Positions 1 through 5,874 of a stretch of DNA of 8,666 bases are shown here, in pieces. The notes under the pieces were generated by a model, which was not told where the DNA came from, searched no databases, and saw only the letters and a list, made by a program, of their open reading frames with translations. A program made the translations under genes and the position numbers. Location: contig USKH01000040.1 in assembly GCA_900555125.1 (NCBI GenBank), positions 1-8,666 of the forward strand, read 5' to 3'. Origin of the DNA: an uncultured Clostridium sp. Its GTDB lineage: Bacteria; Bacillota; Clostridia; Christensenellales; Pumilibacteraceae. Position 1 is the first letter of the stretch. Every line of letters begins with the position of its first letter.

Positions 1-47
1 ACTTTCAGGCTAATTTAAGTACTATGCCAGACATAGTAGAGGTAATA

Positions 48-1100
48 ATGAACATCAATCAACTTATAGAAAACAGTGAAAAAAGCTTAACCGAAACATT
101 TAAAAAAATCGATTCGGTTGCGCTTTACAATCAGGAAAAAGTGCTGTCGGCTTTTAAGCGGGAACGAATAGCTCTCCGTCATTTTGCCGGCACGACGGGT
201 TATGGCTACGACGATATCGGTCGCGACACGCTCGGCAAACTCTATGCCGACGTTTTTCACACCGAAAGCGCAATAGTTTCGCCTCTCATTGCCAACGGTA
301 CGCACGCCATTTCAATCGTTTTGTTCGGGCTTTTGCGACCGGGCGATATTATGTATTCGATATCGGGAGATCCGTACGACACGCTCATGGACGTCATCGG
401 CGGCAACGATATGGGATCTTTAAAAGAATACGGCGTCAGGTTTGACAAAACCGAACTAAGCAGCGGAGATTTCGACAAACAAGCTATCGCAGAATACCTC
501 GGCGAAAATTCTCCGAAAATTATTTTCATTCAACGGTCCCGCGGATATTCTTCGCGCGACGCGTTCACGGTTGAAAAATTGGGCGAGATAATTTCATTTG
601 TCCACCGATACAATAATAGTGCCGCGATAGTCGTCGACAACTGCTACGGCGAATTTGTCGAAACAAAAGAGCCCACGGATGTCGGCGCGGATATCGTTGT
701 AGGATCTCTCATTAAAAACCCAGGAGGCGGTTTGGCACCTACAGGCGGCTATATCGCAGGAAAAGAAGACTACGTTCGTCTTGCTTCTTATCGCCTCACC
801 TGTCCCGGAATAGGAACCGAAGTAGGCTCGTACATTTCCACTTATCAATACTTTTACCAAGGACTTTTCATGGCACCGCATACGGTTGCACAGACGCTTA
901 AAGCCGCGCAATTGTTTTGCCAAACATTTGCCTCGCTCGGCTACCCGGTTGTTCCCGAAGCGGGAAAAGAGTACGGTGACATAATCGCCTCGATAAAGTT
1001 CAACACCGAAAAAGAACTTATTAACTTTGTTCAGGCAATTCAAACCACTTTGCAGGGCAATACAGGAGTGTTCTCCGGTAGACAGCAATCTTCTGCTTGA
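48..1100 (+). CDS. Methionine gamma-lyase family / aluminium-resistance-type PLP enzyme, N-terminal ~80%, cut by frameshift
   Basis: This is the main part of a fold-type I PLP enzyme of the Met_gamma_lyase/aluminium-resistance family (Bacillus YnbB-like). Family members are thought to act on sulfur amino acids, but the true substrate is poorly established. Visible motifs, counting from the ATG at 48, are SGDPYDTL (phosphate-loop region), VDNCYGEF with the Asp that contacts the pyridine nitrogen, and SLIKNPGGGLAPTGG, whose Lys (about residue 223) should bind PLP. I chose the start at 48 because AGAGG lies five bases before it; an in-frame ATG at 24 lacks a good ribosome site. The frame is open to the window's left edge, so a still earlier start cannot be excluded. 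After about residue 332 the reading frame leaves the family sequence and ends at 1100 with an unrelated tail (FSGRQQSSA). The missing C-terminus is found at once in another frame. The family assignment is secure; whether the gene works is doubtful. Confidence 0.88.
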   Translation: MNINQLIENSEKSLTETFKKIDSVALYNQEKVLSAFKRERIALRHFAGTTGYGYDDIGRDTLGKLYADVFHTESAIVSPLIANGTHAISIVLFGLLRPGDIMYSISGDPYDTLMDVIGGNDMGSLKEYGVRFDKTELSSGDFDKQAIAEYLGENSPKIIFIQRSRGYSSRDAFTVEKLGEIISFVHRYNNSAAIVVDNCYGEFVETKEPTDVGADIVVGSLIKNPGGGLAPTGGYIAGKEDYVRLASYRLTCPGIGTEVGSYISTYQYFYQGLFMAPHTVAQTLKAAQLFCQTFASLGYPVVPEAGKEYGDIIASIKFNTEKELINFVQAIQTTLQGNTGVFSGRQQSSA

Positions 1101-1287
1101 ACCATGGGATATGCCGGGATACCATCATCAAGTCATTATGGCGGCAGGAACTTTTGTTCAGGGCGCATCGGTTGAAATGAGCGCGGATTCGCCCATCAGA
1201 AAGCCGTATATCGCATATTTTCAAGGTGCGCTGACGTACGAACACGCTAAAATCGCACTTAAAGCCTGCCTTGAAAAAATACTGTAA
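1027..1287 (+). pseudogene. Orphaned C-terminal fragment of the upstream PLP enzyme (shifted frame)
   Basis: This frame carries the C-terminus the preceding gene lacks. From about 1066 it reads ECSPVDSN, then EPWDMPGYHHQVIMAAG, TFVQGASVEMSAD and YFQGALTYEHAKIAL, all typical of the end of Met_gamma_lyase-family proteins. It has no ribosome site of its own, and its nearest possible start is a TTG at 1027 inside the upstream reading frame. Joining 48-1043 to 1066-1284 gives about 405 residues, close to the usual family length of a little over 400. I read the pair as one gene broken by an indel. It could also be an assembly or sequencing error. Confidence 0.8.
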
Positions 1288-1290
1288 AAT

Positions 1291-1300
1291 GGAGTAGCTT
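1291..1300 (+). promoter_or_regulatory. Ribosome binding site of the deacetylase gene
   Basis: GGAG at 1291-1294 lies six bases before the ATG at 1301 and supports that start. No promoter is visible in the 13-nt gap after the PLP-enzyme stop, so co-transcription with the upstream gene is likely. Confidence 0.7.
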
Positions 1301-2152
1301 ATGAATAAATCAAAACACAGTTTTTTACTTTTCCCCGATTTCAAAGATAAAGCAGTAACGCTCAGCTATGACGACGGGACGATTTTCGATAAAGAGTTGC
1401 TTGAAATAGTCAATAAATACGATATGAAAGTTACTTTCAATATTTCAAGCGGAAAATTTGCCGACGAAGGGACCAAAAGCGCATGGTACCTATCTGCAAG
1501 CGAGGCGTTAAAAGTATACGAAGGTCACGAAATCGCAGTTCACGGACAGATGCATCTGTCGCTCACCGACGTTCCCGCATCGCAAGCCACTCAGGATATT
1601 CTTCTCGACAGACTTGCGCTCGAAAAACTGACAGGCAAAATTATTCGCGGTATGGCATATGCAAACGGAGCAGTGGACGACACGGCAGTCGAAATTGTCA
1701 AAAATTGCGGCATTTGCTACGCAAGAACAACAGTCGCAACCGAGAAATTCGATATTCCGTACGACTGGTTGCGCATGCCGTCCACATGCCACCACAACAA
1801 TCCAAAGCTAATGCAGCTTGCCGACGATTTTCTTGCCCCGATTACCAGTTCCTACCCATGGGCGCACAAGCCGAAGCTGTTCTATTTGTGGGGTCACAGC
1901 CACGAATATCACAACAACAACGATTGGAGCGTTTTAGAAAACTTCTGCAAAAAGATATCCGGAAAGGAAGATGTCTGGTACGCGACAAACGGAGAGATTT
2001 GCAACTACGTAACAGCATTCGATAATCTCGTTTATTCCGCCGACGGAAAAACAATTTTCAACCCAACCAACACGGTATTATACTTCAATAATATTCTCAC
2101 CGGAAACAAATACGAAATCAAGCCCGGCGAAACCGTAAATATGTACCAATAA
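1301..2152 (+). CDS. Polysaccharide deacetylase family protein (NodB-like), cytosolic
   Basis: This 283-residue protein has the NodB homology fold of metal-dependent carbohydrate de-N-acetylases (carbohydrate esterase family 4 type). Motif 1 is SYDDG at 22-26, where Asp24 and Asp25 would be catalytic base and metal ligand. Motif 2 is HGQMH, with His81 and His85 in the expected HxxxH spacing. A motif-3-like RGMAYANG begins at Arg116, and a late WGHSHEY gives His199/His201. The last 45 residues look like a small beta-strand extension. There is no signal peptide or membrane anchor, which is unusual for peptidoglycan deacetylases and suggests an intracellular or soluble sugar substrate. It starts 13 nt after the broken PLP-enzyme gene and probably shares its transcript. 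The fold call is strong; the substrate is unknown. Confidence 0.85.
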   Translation: MNKSKHSFLLFPDFKDKAVTLSYDDGTIFDKELLEIVNKYDMKVTFNISSGKFADEGTKSAWYLSASEALKVYEGHEIAVHGQMHLSLTDVPASQATQDILLDRLALEKLTGKIIRGMAYANGAVDDTAVEIVKNCGICYARTTVATEKFDIPYDWLRMPSTCHHNNPKLMQLADDFLAPITSSYPWAHKPKLFYLWGHSHEYHNNNDWSVLENFCKKISGKEDVWYATNGEICNYVTAFDNLVYSADGKTIFNPTNTVLYFNNILTGNKYEIKPGETVNMYQ

Positions 2153-2159
2153 ATCAATG

Positions 2160-2197
2160 ACAGCGTCGGAAGTCCATCTTGCGACACTGTTTGTTTA
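2160..2197. terminator. Possible weak terminator hairpin between convergent genes
   Basis: ACAGCGTCG at 2160-2168 can pair with CGACACTGT at 2182-2190 (nine pairs, one C-A mismatch), followed on the plus strand by TTGTTTATT. It starts eight bases after the deacetylase stop, where a terminator is expected, but the stem is imperfect and the T-tract interrupted. A second small hairpin (CGATTT-AATG-AAATCG, 2316-2331) lies nearer the regulator's end but has no T-tract. Nothing else stands out in 2153-2346. Confidence 0.35.
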
Positions 2198-2346
2198 TTC
2201 GACCGTCACAATACAACAAACTGTTTATTTGTGAAATTTTATACAAACTCAACAAATCGTTTAGTTCATTCAACATACATTTTTATAGTTATAATCTGAA
2301 TTCAGCCGTCGAAACCGATTTAATGAAATCGTTCACTGTTTAAATA

Positions 2347-3186
2347 CTAATTTTCACTTCTGTTTCTCGCATATTTCATGGGAGTTGTTCCGAAACGAGA
2401 TTTAAATAGCGCGATAAAATGAGAGTAGTCGGTAAACCCGCATGAAAAACAAGCGTCGCCGACTGAACTACCGGCTTTAAGCATCTTTTTTGCCTCGGAC
2501 AGCCGCCTCGAAGTCACATATTTCGCGGGAGTCGTTCCGAGATGAGTGCGGAACAATCTGCAAAGCGTGCTTCTGCTGACAAAAAAAGTATTACACAGAT
2601 TTTCAATTGAACAATCGCACGAGTATTCCGAATCTATATAGCCGGTTATTCCGGACAATAAAGAAGGGACCGCAGCCGAGCTTATGCTTGCGTTGCGGTT
2701 TTTGTCTATAATCGAAAGAATTTCGACAAAAGCTATTATTCCGTCAAGTGACAACGCGTCGTTTTTTTGCGCATTACAAAGCTTTTCAAAACAATTTATA
2801 AGTCGTTCTTTTTCATCACACGAAACCGAAATTAAATTTTTCTCGCCACTGTTTCTGTCGTAAAAAGCACGTAAATATCTTTGCGGCAAACCGTCGATCC
2901 ACAGGCAATAATGCTTGCAAACGCCGTCCGAATGGTATACGCAATGATGAAATTCGTCAGGTGCGGAAATAATCATATCGCCGCGACTTATGGGATACAC
3001 ACTGTTTTCTACGACAAAAGAAACGTCGCCACTGATATTTAGATAAATTTCGCAAACGTCGTGAATGTGTGAAACGTCTGCAGCATGCTTGTTTTTCTCT
3101 TCATAATAATCTCTGAACACCACAACAAAGCGAGCATTCGCAAAATCGCTAAAGTTTCTGTCCAAGGCGGGAATTTTTTCTTTCAT
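2347..3186 (-). CDS. AraC family transcriptional regulator with N-terminal cupin domain
   Basis: This 279-residue cytosolic regulator has two parts. Residues about 38-95 form an AraC-type cupin sensor (HIHDVCEIY, the GDVSFVVE strand, ISRGDMIISAPDEFHH) that would bind a small ligand, often a sugar. Residues about 182-275 form the double helix-turn-helix DNA-binding domain: the first helix-turn-helix is around 193-217, and the second around 241-273 ends with the family signature GFTDYSHFIALFKSRFGTTPMKY. The length is typical. The ATG at 3186 lacks a convincing Shine-Dalgarno site, but no nearby in-frame alternative fits the cupin start better. It is divergent from the EamA transporter across 133 bp, the usual arrangement for an AraC regulator and its target. 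A palindrome in that gap is a candidate operator. It converges on the deacetylase gene. The family is certain; the ligand and target are inferred. Confidence 0.92.
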   Translation of the reverse strand: MKEKIPALDRNFSDFANARFVVVFRDYYEEKNKHAADVSHIHDVCEIYLNISGDVSFVVENSVYPISRGDMIISAPDEFHHCVYHSDGVCKHYCLWIDGLPQRYLRAFYDRNSGEKNLISVSCDEKERLINCFEKLCNAQKNDALSLDGIIAFVEILSIIDKNRNASISSAAVPSLLSGITGYIDSEYSCDCSIENLCNTFFVSRSTLCRLFRTHLGTTPAKYVTSRRLSEAKKMLKAGSSVGDACFSCGFTDYSHFIALFKSRFGTTPMKYARNRSEN

Positions 3187-3235
3187 AGCGTATTACACCG
3201 TGATACTTTTTTAATGTTTTATGGCAAAAAAGTCA

Positions 3236-3264
3236 TTGTTTATTAAAAATCATTTCGCTATAAT
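3236..3264 (+). promoter_or_regulatory. Sigma-A type promoter of the EamA transporter gene
   Basis: TTGTTT (3236-3241) and a perfect TATAAT (3259-3264) are separated by 17 bases. The predicted start is near 3271, about 50 bases before the transporter ATG. Confidence 0.75.
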
Positions 3265-3270
3265 AATAGT

Positions 3271-3288
3271 ACAAACTTTGAAATTTGT
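3271..3288. promoter_or_regulatory. Imperfect 18-bp palindrome at the predicted transcription start (candidate operator)
   Basis: ACAAACTTTGAAATTTGT matches its own reverse complement at 14 of 18 positions, with perfect ACAAA/TTTGT ends. It begins at the predicted +1 of the transporter promoter, where a bound repressor would block transcription. AraC proteins usually bind direct repeats, so this might instead serve another regulator or arise from AT-rich composition. Confidence 0.35.
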
Positions 3289-3308
3289 CAAGAAGAAAAA
3301 ATAAAGTC

Positions 3309-3319
3309 AGGAGAACAAT
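3309..3319 (+). promoter_or_regulatory. Ribosome binding site of the EamA transporter gene
   Basis: AGGAG at 3309-3313 lies six bases before the ATG at 3320 and fixes that start. Confidence 0.75.
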
Positions 3320-4225
3320 ATGGAAAACGCACCTATATGGATACTGCTTACGATAACGCTTGCGGCACAAACCATTCAAACGCTTTTAAGAAGAGTGTAC
3401 TGCAACCGCGTTTCAAACACAAACTCGGGATACAATATATTAAACGCCGTTTTAAGCGCAGTTTGCGCGCTGACGCTTGCCGCATGCAACGGATTTAATC
3501 TGCCATGTTCCAACTACACACTGATTTCGGCAATAATTTTCGGTATTATAACGGCGCTCGGCTGTGTGTTTTCGCTGGTGGCAACCGGAATTGGACCGCT
3601 CTCATACACGACAGTAATAATTTCTTCGTCTACCGTAATAACCGCACTCAGCGGCTGCATTTTCTGGCACGAACAAATTAAAATTACGCAAATAATCGGC
3701 ATCGCGCTTATGATAGTGTGTCTTGTTTGCTCGGTAAAAAAAGACGATAGCAAGACTAAAACGTCGCTTAAATGGCTTTTTATGTGTCTTATCGCAATGC
3801 TGTTCACGGGCGGAGTGGGAATAATGCAAAAAATTCACCAATCGTCCGAACATGCAAGCGAGCTATATGCATTTTTAGTTATTGCGTTTGAAATTTCCAC
3901 CGTCGCGTCGCTGATTACGCTTGCTTTTTCGATTAGAAGAGATAAAGGGCGGGTTTTTGTAAACAACTCCGGCTCCGCATTAAAAATTTGGCTGCCGACG
4001 GCGATAGTGGGGGTGGTAAGCGGAATTTGCGTCGCCGCATGCAACGCTATAAACTTATTTCTGTCCGGAAAAATGCCGTCTGCGGTTTTATTCCCGATAT
4101 TAAACGGCGGCAGTCTGGTTATCGTTGTAGTTGCCTCCATGATCCTTTTTCGCGAAAAGCTGTCGCTTAAACAATGGATAGGTATAATTCTCGGAGCAAT
4201 AGCAGTGCTTTTACTGTGCCTGTAA
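3320..4225 (+). CDS. EamA/DMT superfamily transporter
   Basis: This 301-residue inner-membrane protein has about ten hydrophobic helices (roughly 5-23, 37-56, 67-88, 95-114, 122-139, 151-170, 182-204, 222-243, 253-276, 284-301). They form the two five-helix repeats of EamA-domain drug/metabolite transporters. Each half ends with the family pattern of a short charged turn followed by a helix: WHEQIKITQIIGIAL (116-130) and FREKLSLKQWIGIIL (277-291). A lysine-rich cytoplasmic loop at 140-148 (KKDDSKTK) separates the halves. It has its own promoter and ribosome site and is divergent from an AraC regulator, which probably controls it. DMT proteins export or import varied metabolites such as amino acids, nucleosides and drugs; the sequence does not say which. 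A terminator follows at 4246-4276. Confidence 0.88.
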   Translation: MENAPIWILLTITLAAQTIQTLLRRVYCNRVSNTNSGYNILNAVLSAVCALTLAACNGFNLPCSNYTLISAIIFGIITALGCVFSLVATGIGPLSYTTVIISSSTVITALSGCIFWHEQIKITQIIGIALMIVCLVCSVKKDDSKTKTSLKWLFMCLIAMLFTGGVGIMQKIHQSSEHASELYAFLVIAFEISTVASLITLAFSIRRDKGRVFVNNSGSALKIWLPTAIVGVVSGICVAACNAINLFLSGKMPSAVLFPILNGGSLVIVVVASMILFREKLSLKQWIGIILGAIAVLLLCL

Positions 4226-4245
4226 TATCTGCCACAAAATTATAT

Positions 4246-4276
4246 TGCGTTTCGTATTTCGCGGGGCGCATTTTTT
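4246..4276 (+). terminator. Rho-independent terminator of the transporter gene
   Basis: TGCGTTT (4246-4252) pairs with GGGCGCA (4264-4270) with three G-U pairs, extended by CG/CG inside, and is followed by six T (4271-4276). It begins 21 bases after the transporter stop. Confidence 0.6.
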
Positions 4277-4356
4277 ATCAATGGCGATTTTTTAGTAAGC
4301 TGTACTGCTTATACAAAATCAACATAATTGAAACCGTTTTGAGCAACCGCAACTAC

Positions 4357-4392
4357 ACTAAAAAAGCGCTCAGTCTTTCAACTAAACGCTTT
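4357..4392 (-). terminator. Duplicate copy of the tRNA-Trp terminator
   Basis: It has the same 12-bp hairpin and T-tract as the terminator behind tRNA-Trp, 144 bp further downstream on the minus strand, and would catch any read-through. Confidence 0.75.
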
Positions 4393-4410
4393 ATTTTGGC
4401 AGGGGAGACG
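4357..4410. repeat. 54-bp direct repeat, distal copy: tRNA-Trp 3'-tail fragment plus terminator
   Basis: This segment is identical over 54 bases to 4501-4554. Read on the minus strand it contains the last 14 bases of tRNA-Trp including CCA (4397-4410) followed by the tRNA's terminator. Similarity to the tRNA goes on past a two-base mismatch (TC for CG) to 4417, giving 19 of 21 tRNA-tail bases, and then stops. No complete tRNA is attached to this copy. Confidence 0.9.
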
Positions 4411-4500
4411 TCATTCGTAAGCGGCTTCGCCGCGGAATAGCGATTGCTGCATGCAATGCCAATCGCGTCACTAAGCAACCTACAGGTTGCGTGTAATTTT
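4411..4500. other. 90-bp palindrome-rich spacer between the two 54-bp repeats
   Basis: No gene is seen here. Three hairpins can form: GCGGC-TTC-GCCGC (about 4420-4432), GCGATTG paired with CAATCGC across a 13-nt loop holding the palindrome TGCATGCA (about 4440-4466), and GCAACC-TACA-GGTTGC (4475-4490). Short stretches match the tRNA: GCAACCTAC in direct orientation, AGGTTGCGTGT (4484-4494) and AATCGCGTC in inverted orientation. It could be a decayed tRNA copy, a miniature repeat, or the remnant of an integrated element. Confidence 0.5.
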
Positions 4501-4536
4501 ACTAAAAAAGCGCTCAGTCTTTCAACTAAACGCTTT
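4501..4536 (-). terminator. Rho-independent terminator of tRNA-Trp
   Basis: On the minus strand, four bases after the tRNA CCA, AAAGCGTTTAGT pairs with ACTGAGCGCTTT (12 pairs including two G-U) around a six-base loop. Stem plus tail give a run of six T. It is a strong intrinsic terminator. Confidence 0.85.
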
Positions 4537-4554
4537 ATTTTGGCAGGGGAGACG
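4501..4554. repeat. 54-bp direct repeat, proximal copy: true tRNA-Trp 3' end plus terminator
   Basis: This is the partner of 4357-4410, identical over 54 bases. Here the sequence continues into a complete tRNA-Trp, so this is the likely source copy. Confidence 0.9.
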
Positions 4555-4615
4555 CGATTCGAACACGCAACCTACGGTTTTGGAGACCGCTACTCTACCG
4601 TTGAGCCACTCCCCT
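4541..4615 (-). tRNA. tRNA-Trp (anticodon CCA)
   Basis: All cloverleaf parts are visible on the minus strand in 75 bases. The acceptor stem is AGGGGAG/CTCCCCT with discriminator G and an encoded CCA. The D arm is GCTC-loop-GAGT, the anticodon arm GCGGT-CTCCAAA-ACCGT with anticodon CCA, the variable loop AGGTT, and the T arm GCGTG-TTCGAAT-CGCGT. It reads UGG and delivers tryptophan. It has its own promoter upstream and terminator downstream. Its 3' end is the kind of site that tyrosine-recombinase elements use, and that end is duplicated 144 bp away. Confidence 0.97.
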
Positions 4616-4628
4616 ATCAAGCCTGTTC

Positions 4629-4657
4629 ATTTTACAATAATTCAAAACGAAAGTCAA
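4629..4657 (-). promoter_or_regulatory. Sigma-A promoter of tRNA-Trp
   Basis: On the minus strand TTGACT (4657-4652) and TAAAAT (4634-4629) are separated by 17 bases. Transcription should start near 4622, a few bases before the mature tRNA 5' end, as is normal for tRNA genes. Confidence 0.8.
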
Positions 4658-4681
4658 GAATTTTTAATTGTTTTTTGAATT

Positions 4682-5731
4682 TTAAACAAAAAATTTATCG
4701 TTGAACACAACGCTCGGATTATCGGGAAACTTCTTTTTGCATAGTTCGTGATAATCTTTCGCTTCCCGATATTCGCCTTTTTCAAACAAAAGCGCAACGA
4801 GTCTTAAACACGGTTCGATAAAATCGTACTTCGTTTCATGAAAAAAACCGTTGTTTTCATCCTTGCATATAAGCGACATTTTATAGTAATTTTCAGCCAT
4901 AGAGAGCGAGAGATTTTTCTTGTAATAATCCCCGAGCAAACAAAGCGTTCTTGAGTCCGGACCGAACTTTTCGAGCGCGCAAAAAAGATATTTCTCACAG
5001 TCTTTTCTCCCAAGCTTATCATTGCAGATGAAAAGAGAAAGCAATGCGTCCCATTCGTTTGCGTGATAAAGATTTTTGCAGGATAAGTATTTTTCAAGTT
5101 CTTCGACGCACTTTTTATAGTCACCGAGATAAAAAAATTCCTTTGCGTAATAATATTGCTCTCTTGAATCAAGGACAGCGCCTTTTTCTATGTTGCGTTT
5201 GAAAATGTCGAGATTTCTCGTCGGCGAACACGGTCGCATTTTTTTATGAACGACTTTTATATCGGAATATGCAATTCTGCCGAACGGCGGTACACACTCG
5301 TGAATAAACCCTTTAAACCGCGCAAGCGGACAATTTTTCATCAGTCGTTCTCTGTAGAATTCAAACGACGGATTACCTTTTTCGTCCGTTCCGGCATAGT
5401 ATTTCATCATATAAGTATCGGCAGATTCTTCCGATTTTTTCAGATTGTTTATTTTTTCTGCGTCCTCCGGCATCACGATATCGTCAGCGTCGAGCCAGAA
5501 CAAATAATCGCATTTCGCTTTTGAAAACGCGTAATTTCTCGCGGCGGAAAAGTTGTCAATCCACTCAAAATCGTATAATTTATCGGTAAACTTTCTCACA
5601 ATTTCTTTGGTTTTGTCACTACTGCCCGTATCGACGACAATAAGTTCATCGGAAAAACCTTTAACAGATTCAAGACATCTTTCGATAACGTCCTCTTCGT
5701 TTTTTACTATCAGACATACCGATATGCGCAT
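4682..5731 (-). CDS. Family 2 glycosyltransferase with TPR-like C-terminal half
   Basis: This 349-residue cytosolic enzyme transfers a sugar from a nucleotide sugar to an acceptor. The GT-A fold N-terminal half shows SVCLIVKNEE (4-13), VVDTGSSD (32-39, nucleotide binding), DNFSAARNYA (59-68) and a metal-binding DADD (81-84). A downstream acidic residue in GFIHECV (Glu145) is a candidate catalytic base. Residues about 188-345 are helical with TPR-like spacing (YYAKEFFYLGDYKKCVEELEKYL; LFEKGEYREAKDYHELCKKKFPDNP), suiting it to grip a protein substrate, as in SunS-like and other TPR glycosyltransferases. There is no signal or transmembrane segment. It is divergent from the collagen-like GXT protein gene. 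C. difficile has a comparable pairing of a collagen-like BclA gene with a glycosyltransferase gene, so a role in decorating that protein is plausible but inferred. No convincing terminator is seen after it. Confidence 0.88.
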   Translation of the reverse strand: MRISVCLIVKNEEDVIERCLESVKGFSDELIVVDTGSSDKTKEIVRKFTDKLYDFEWIDNFSAARNYAFSKAKCDYLFWLDADDIVMPEDAEKINNLKKSEESADTYMMKYYAGTDEKGNPSFEFYRERLMKNCPLARFKGFIHECVPPFGRIAYSDIKVVHKKMRPCSPTRNLDIFKRNIEKGAVLDSREQYYYAKEFFYLGDYKKCVEELEKYLSCKNLYHANEWDALLSLFICNDKLGRKDCEKYLFCALEKFGPDSRTLCLLGDYYKKNLSLSMAENYYKMSLICKDENNGFFHETKYDFIEPCLRLVALLFEKGEYREAKDYHELCKKKFPDNPSVVFNDKFFV

Positions 5732-5750
5732 ATACTCGCCCCGCTTTCTA

Positions 5751-5777
5751 TATTATATGCCGACACGCAATATGAGT
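5751..5777 (-). promoter_or_regulatory. Possible sigma-K-like promoter of the glycosyltransferase gene
   Basis: On the minus strand CATATAATA (5759-5751) fits the sigma-K -10 pattern CATANNNTA, and CAC with its AC at 5777-5776 lies exactly 16 bases upstream, matching the -35. TATAAT is contained in the same element, so a sigma-A reading is possible, but no good TTGACA-like -35 stands at the right distance. The predicted start lies about 12 bases before the ATG. Confidence 0.35.
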
Positions 5778-5778
5778 G

Positions 5779-5806
5779 ACAGTAAAACGATTGTTTTCAT
5801 AATATA
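5779..5806 (+). promoter_or_regulatory. Possible sigma-K-like promoter of the collagen-like gene
   Basis: CATAATATA (5798-5806) fits CATANNNTA, with AC at 5779-5780 seventeen bases upstream. Its -35 is adjacent to the opposing promoter's -35 within GTGAC (5776-5780). An alternative sigma-A promoter is TTGTTG (5823-5828), 17 bases, AATAAT (5846-5851), which would leave only a short leader before the ribosome site. Confidence 0.35.
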
Positions 5807-5863
5807 AATATGAGAGGCTTTTTTGTTGTTGCAAAATCGCGCTCGAATAATTTATAAAACAAA

Positions 5864-5874
5864 AAGGAGATAAT
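5864..5874 (+). promoter_or_regulatory. Strong ribosome binding site of the collagen-like gene
   Basis: AAGGAGA at 5864-5870 lies four bases before the ATG at 5875, the best Shine-Dalgarno site in the window, suggesting high expression. Confidence 0.8.

Noticed and set aside
1040..1080. Programmed ribosomal frameshift in the PLP enzyme gene
   Set aside because: No slippery heptamer, stimulatory hairpin or internal Shine-Dalgarno site is seen, and the extra copy of QAIQ points to an indel instead.
1483..2054. Arg/Ser-rich open frames overlapping the deacetylase gene
   Set aside because: Frame shadows of a gene whose catalytic motifs are clear; the products are compositionally abnormal.
3193..3227. 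Promoter for the AraC gene (minus strand TTGCCA, 16 bases, TATCAC)
   Set aside because: The -10 is poor and the implied leader is only about seven bases, with no ribosome site, so I did not list it as a feature.
4357..4554. CRISPR array
   Set aside because: Only two copies exist, the unit is longer than usual CRISPR repeats, and its content is fully explained as tRNA tail plus terminator.
4174..4704. Small open frames across the tRNA region, one containing RDSNTQPTVLETATLPLSHS
   Set aside because: The peptide is the translation of the antisense strand of tRNA-Trp, a well-known false gene product. The others read through the 54-bp repeats and terminators and have no ribosome sites.
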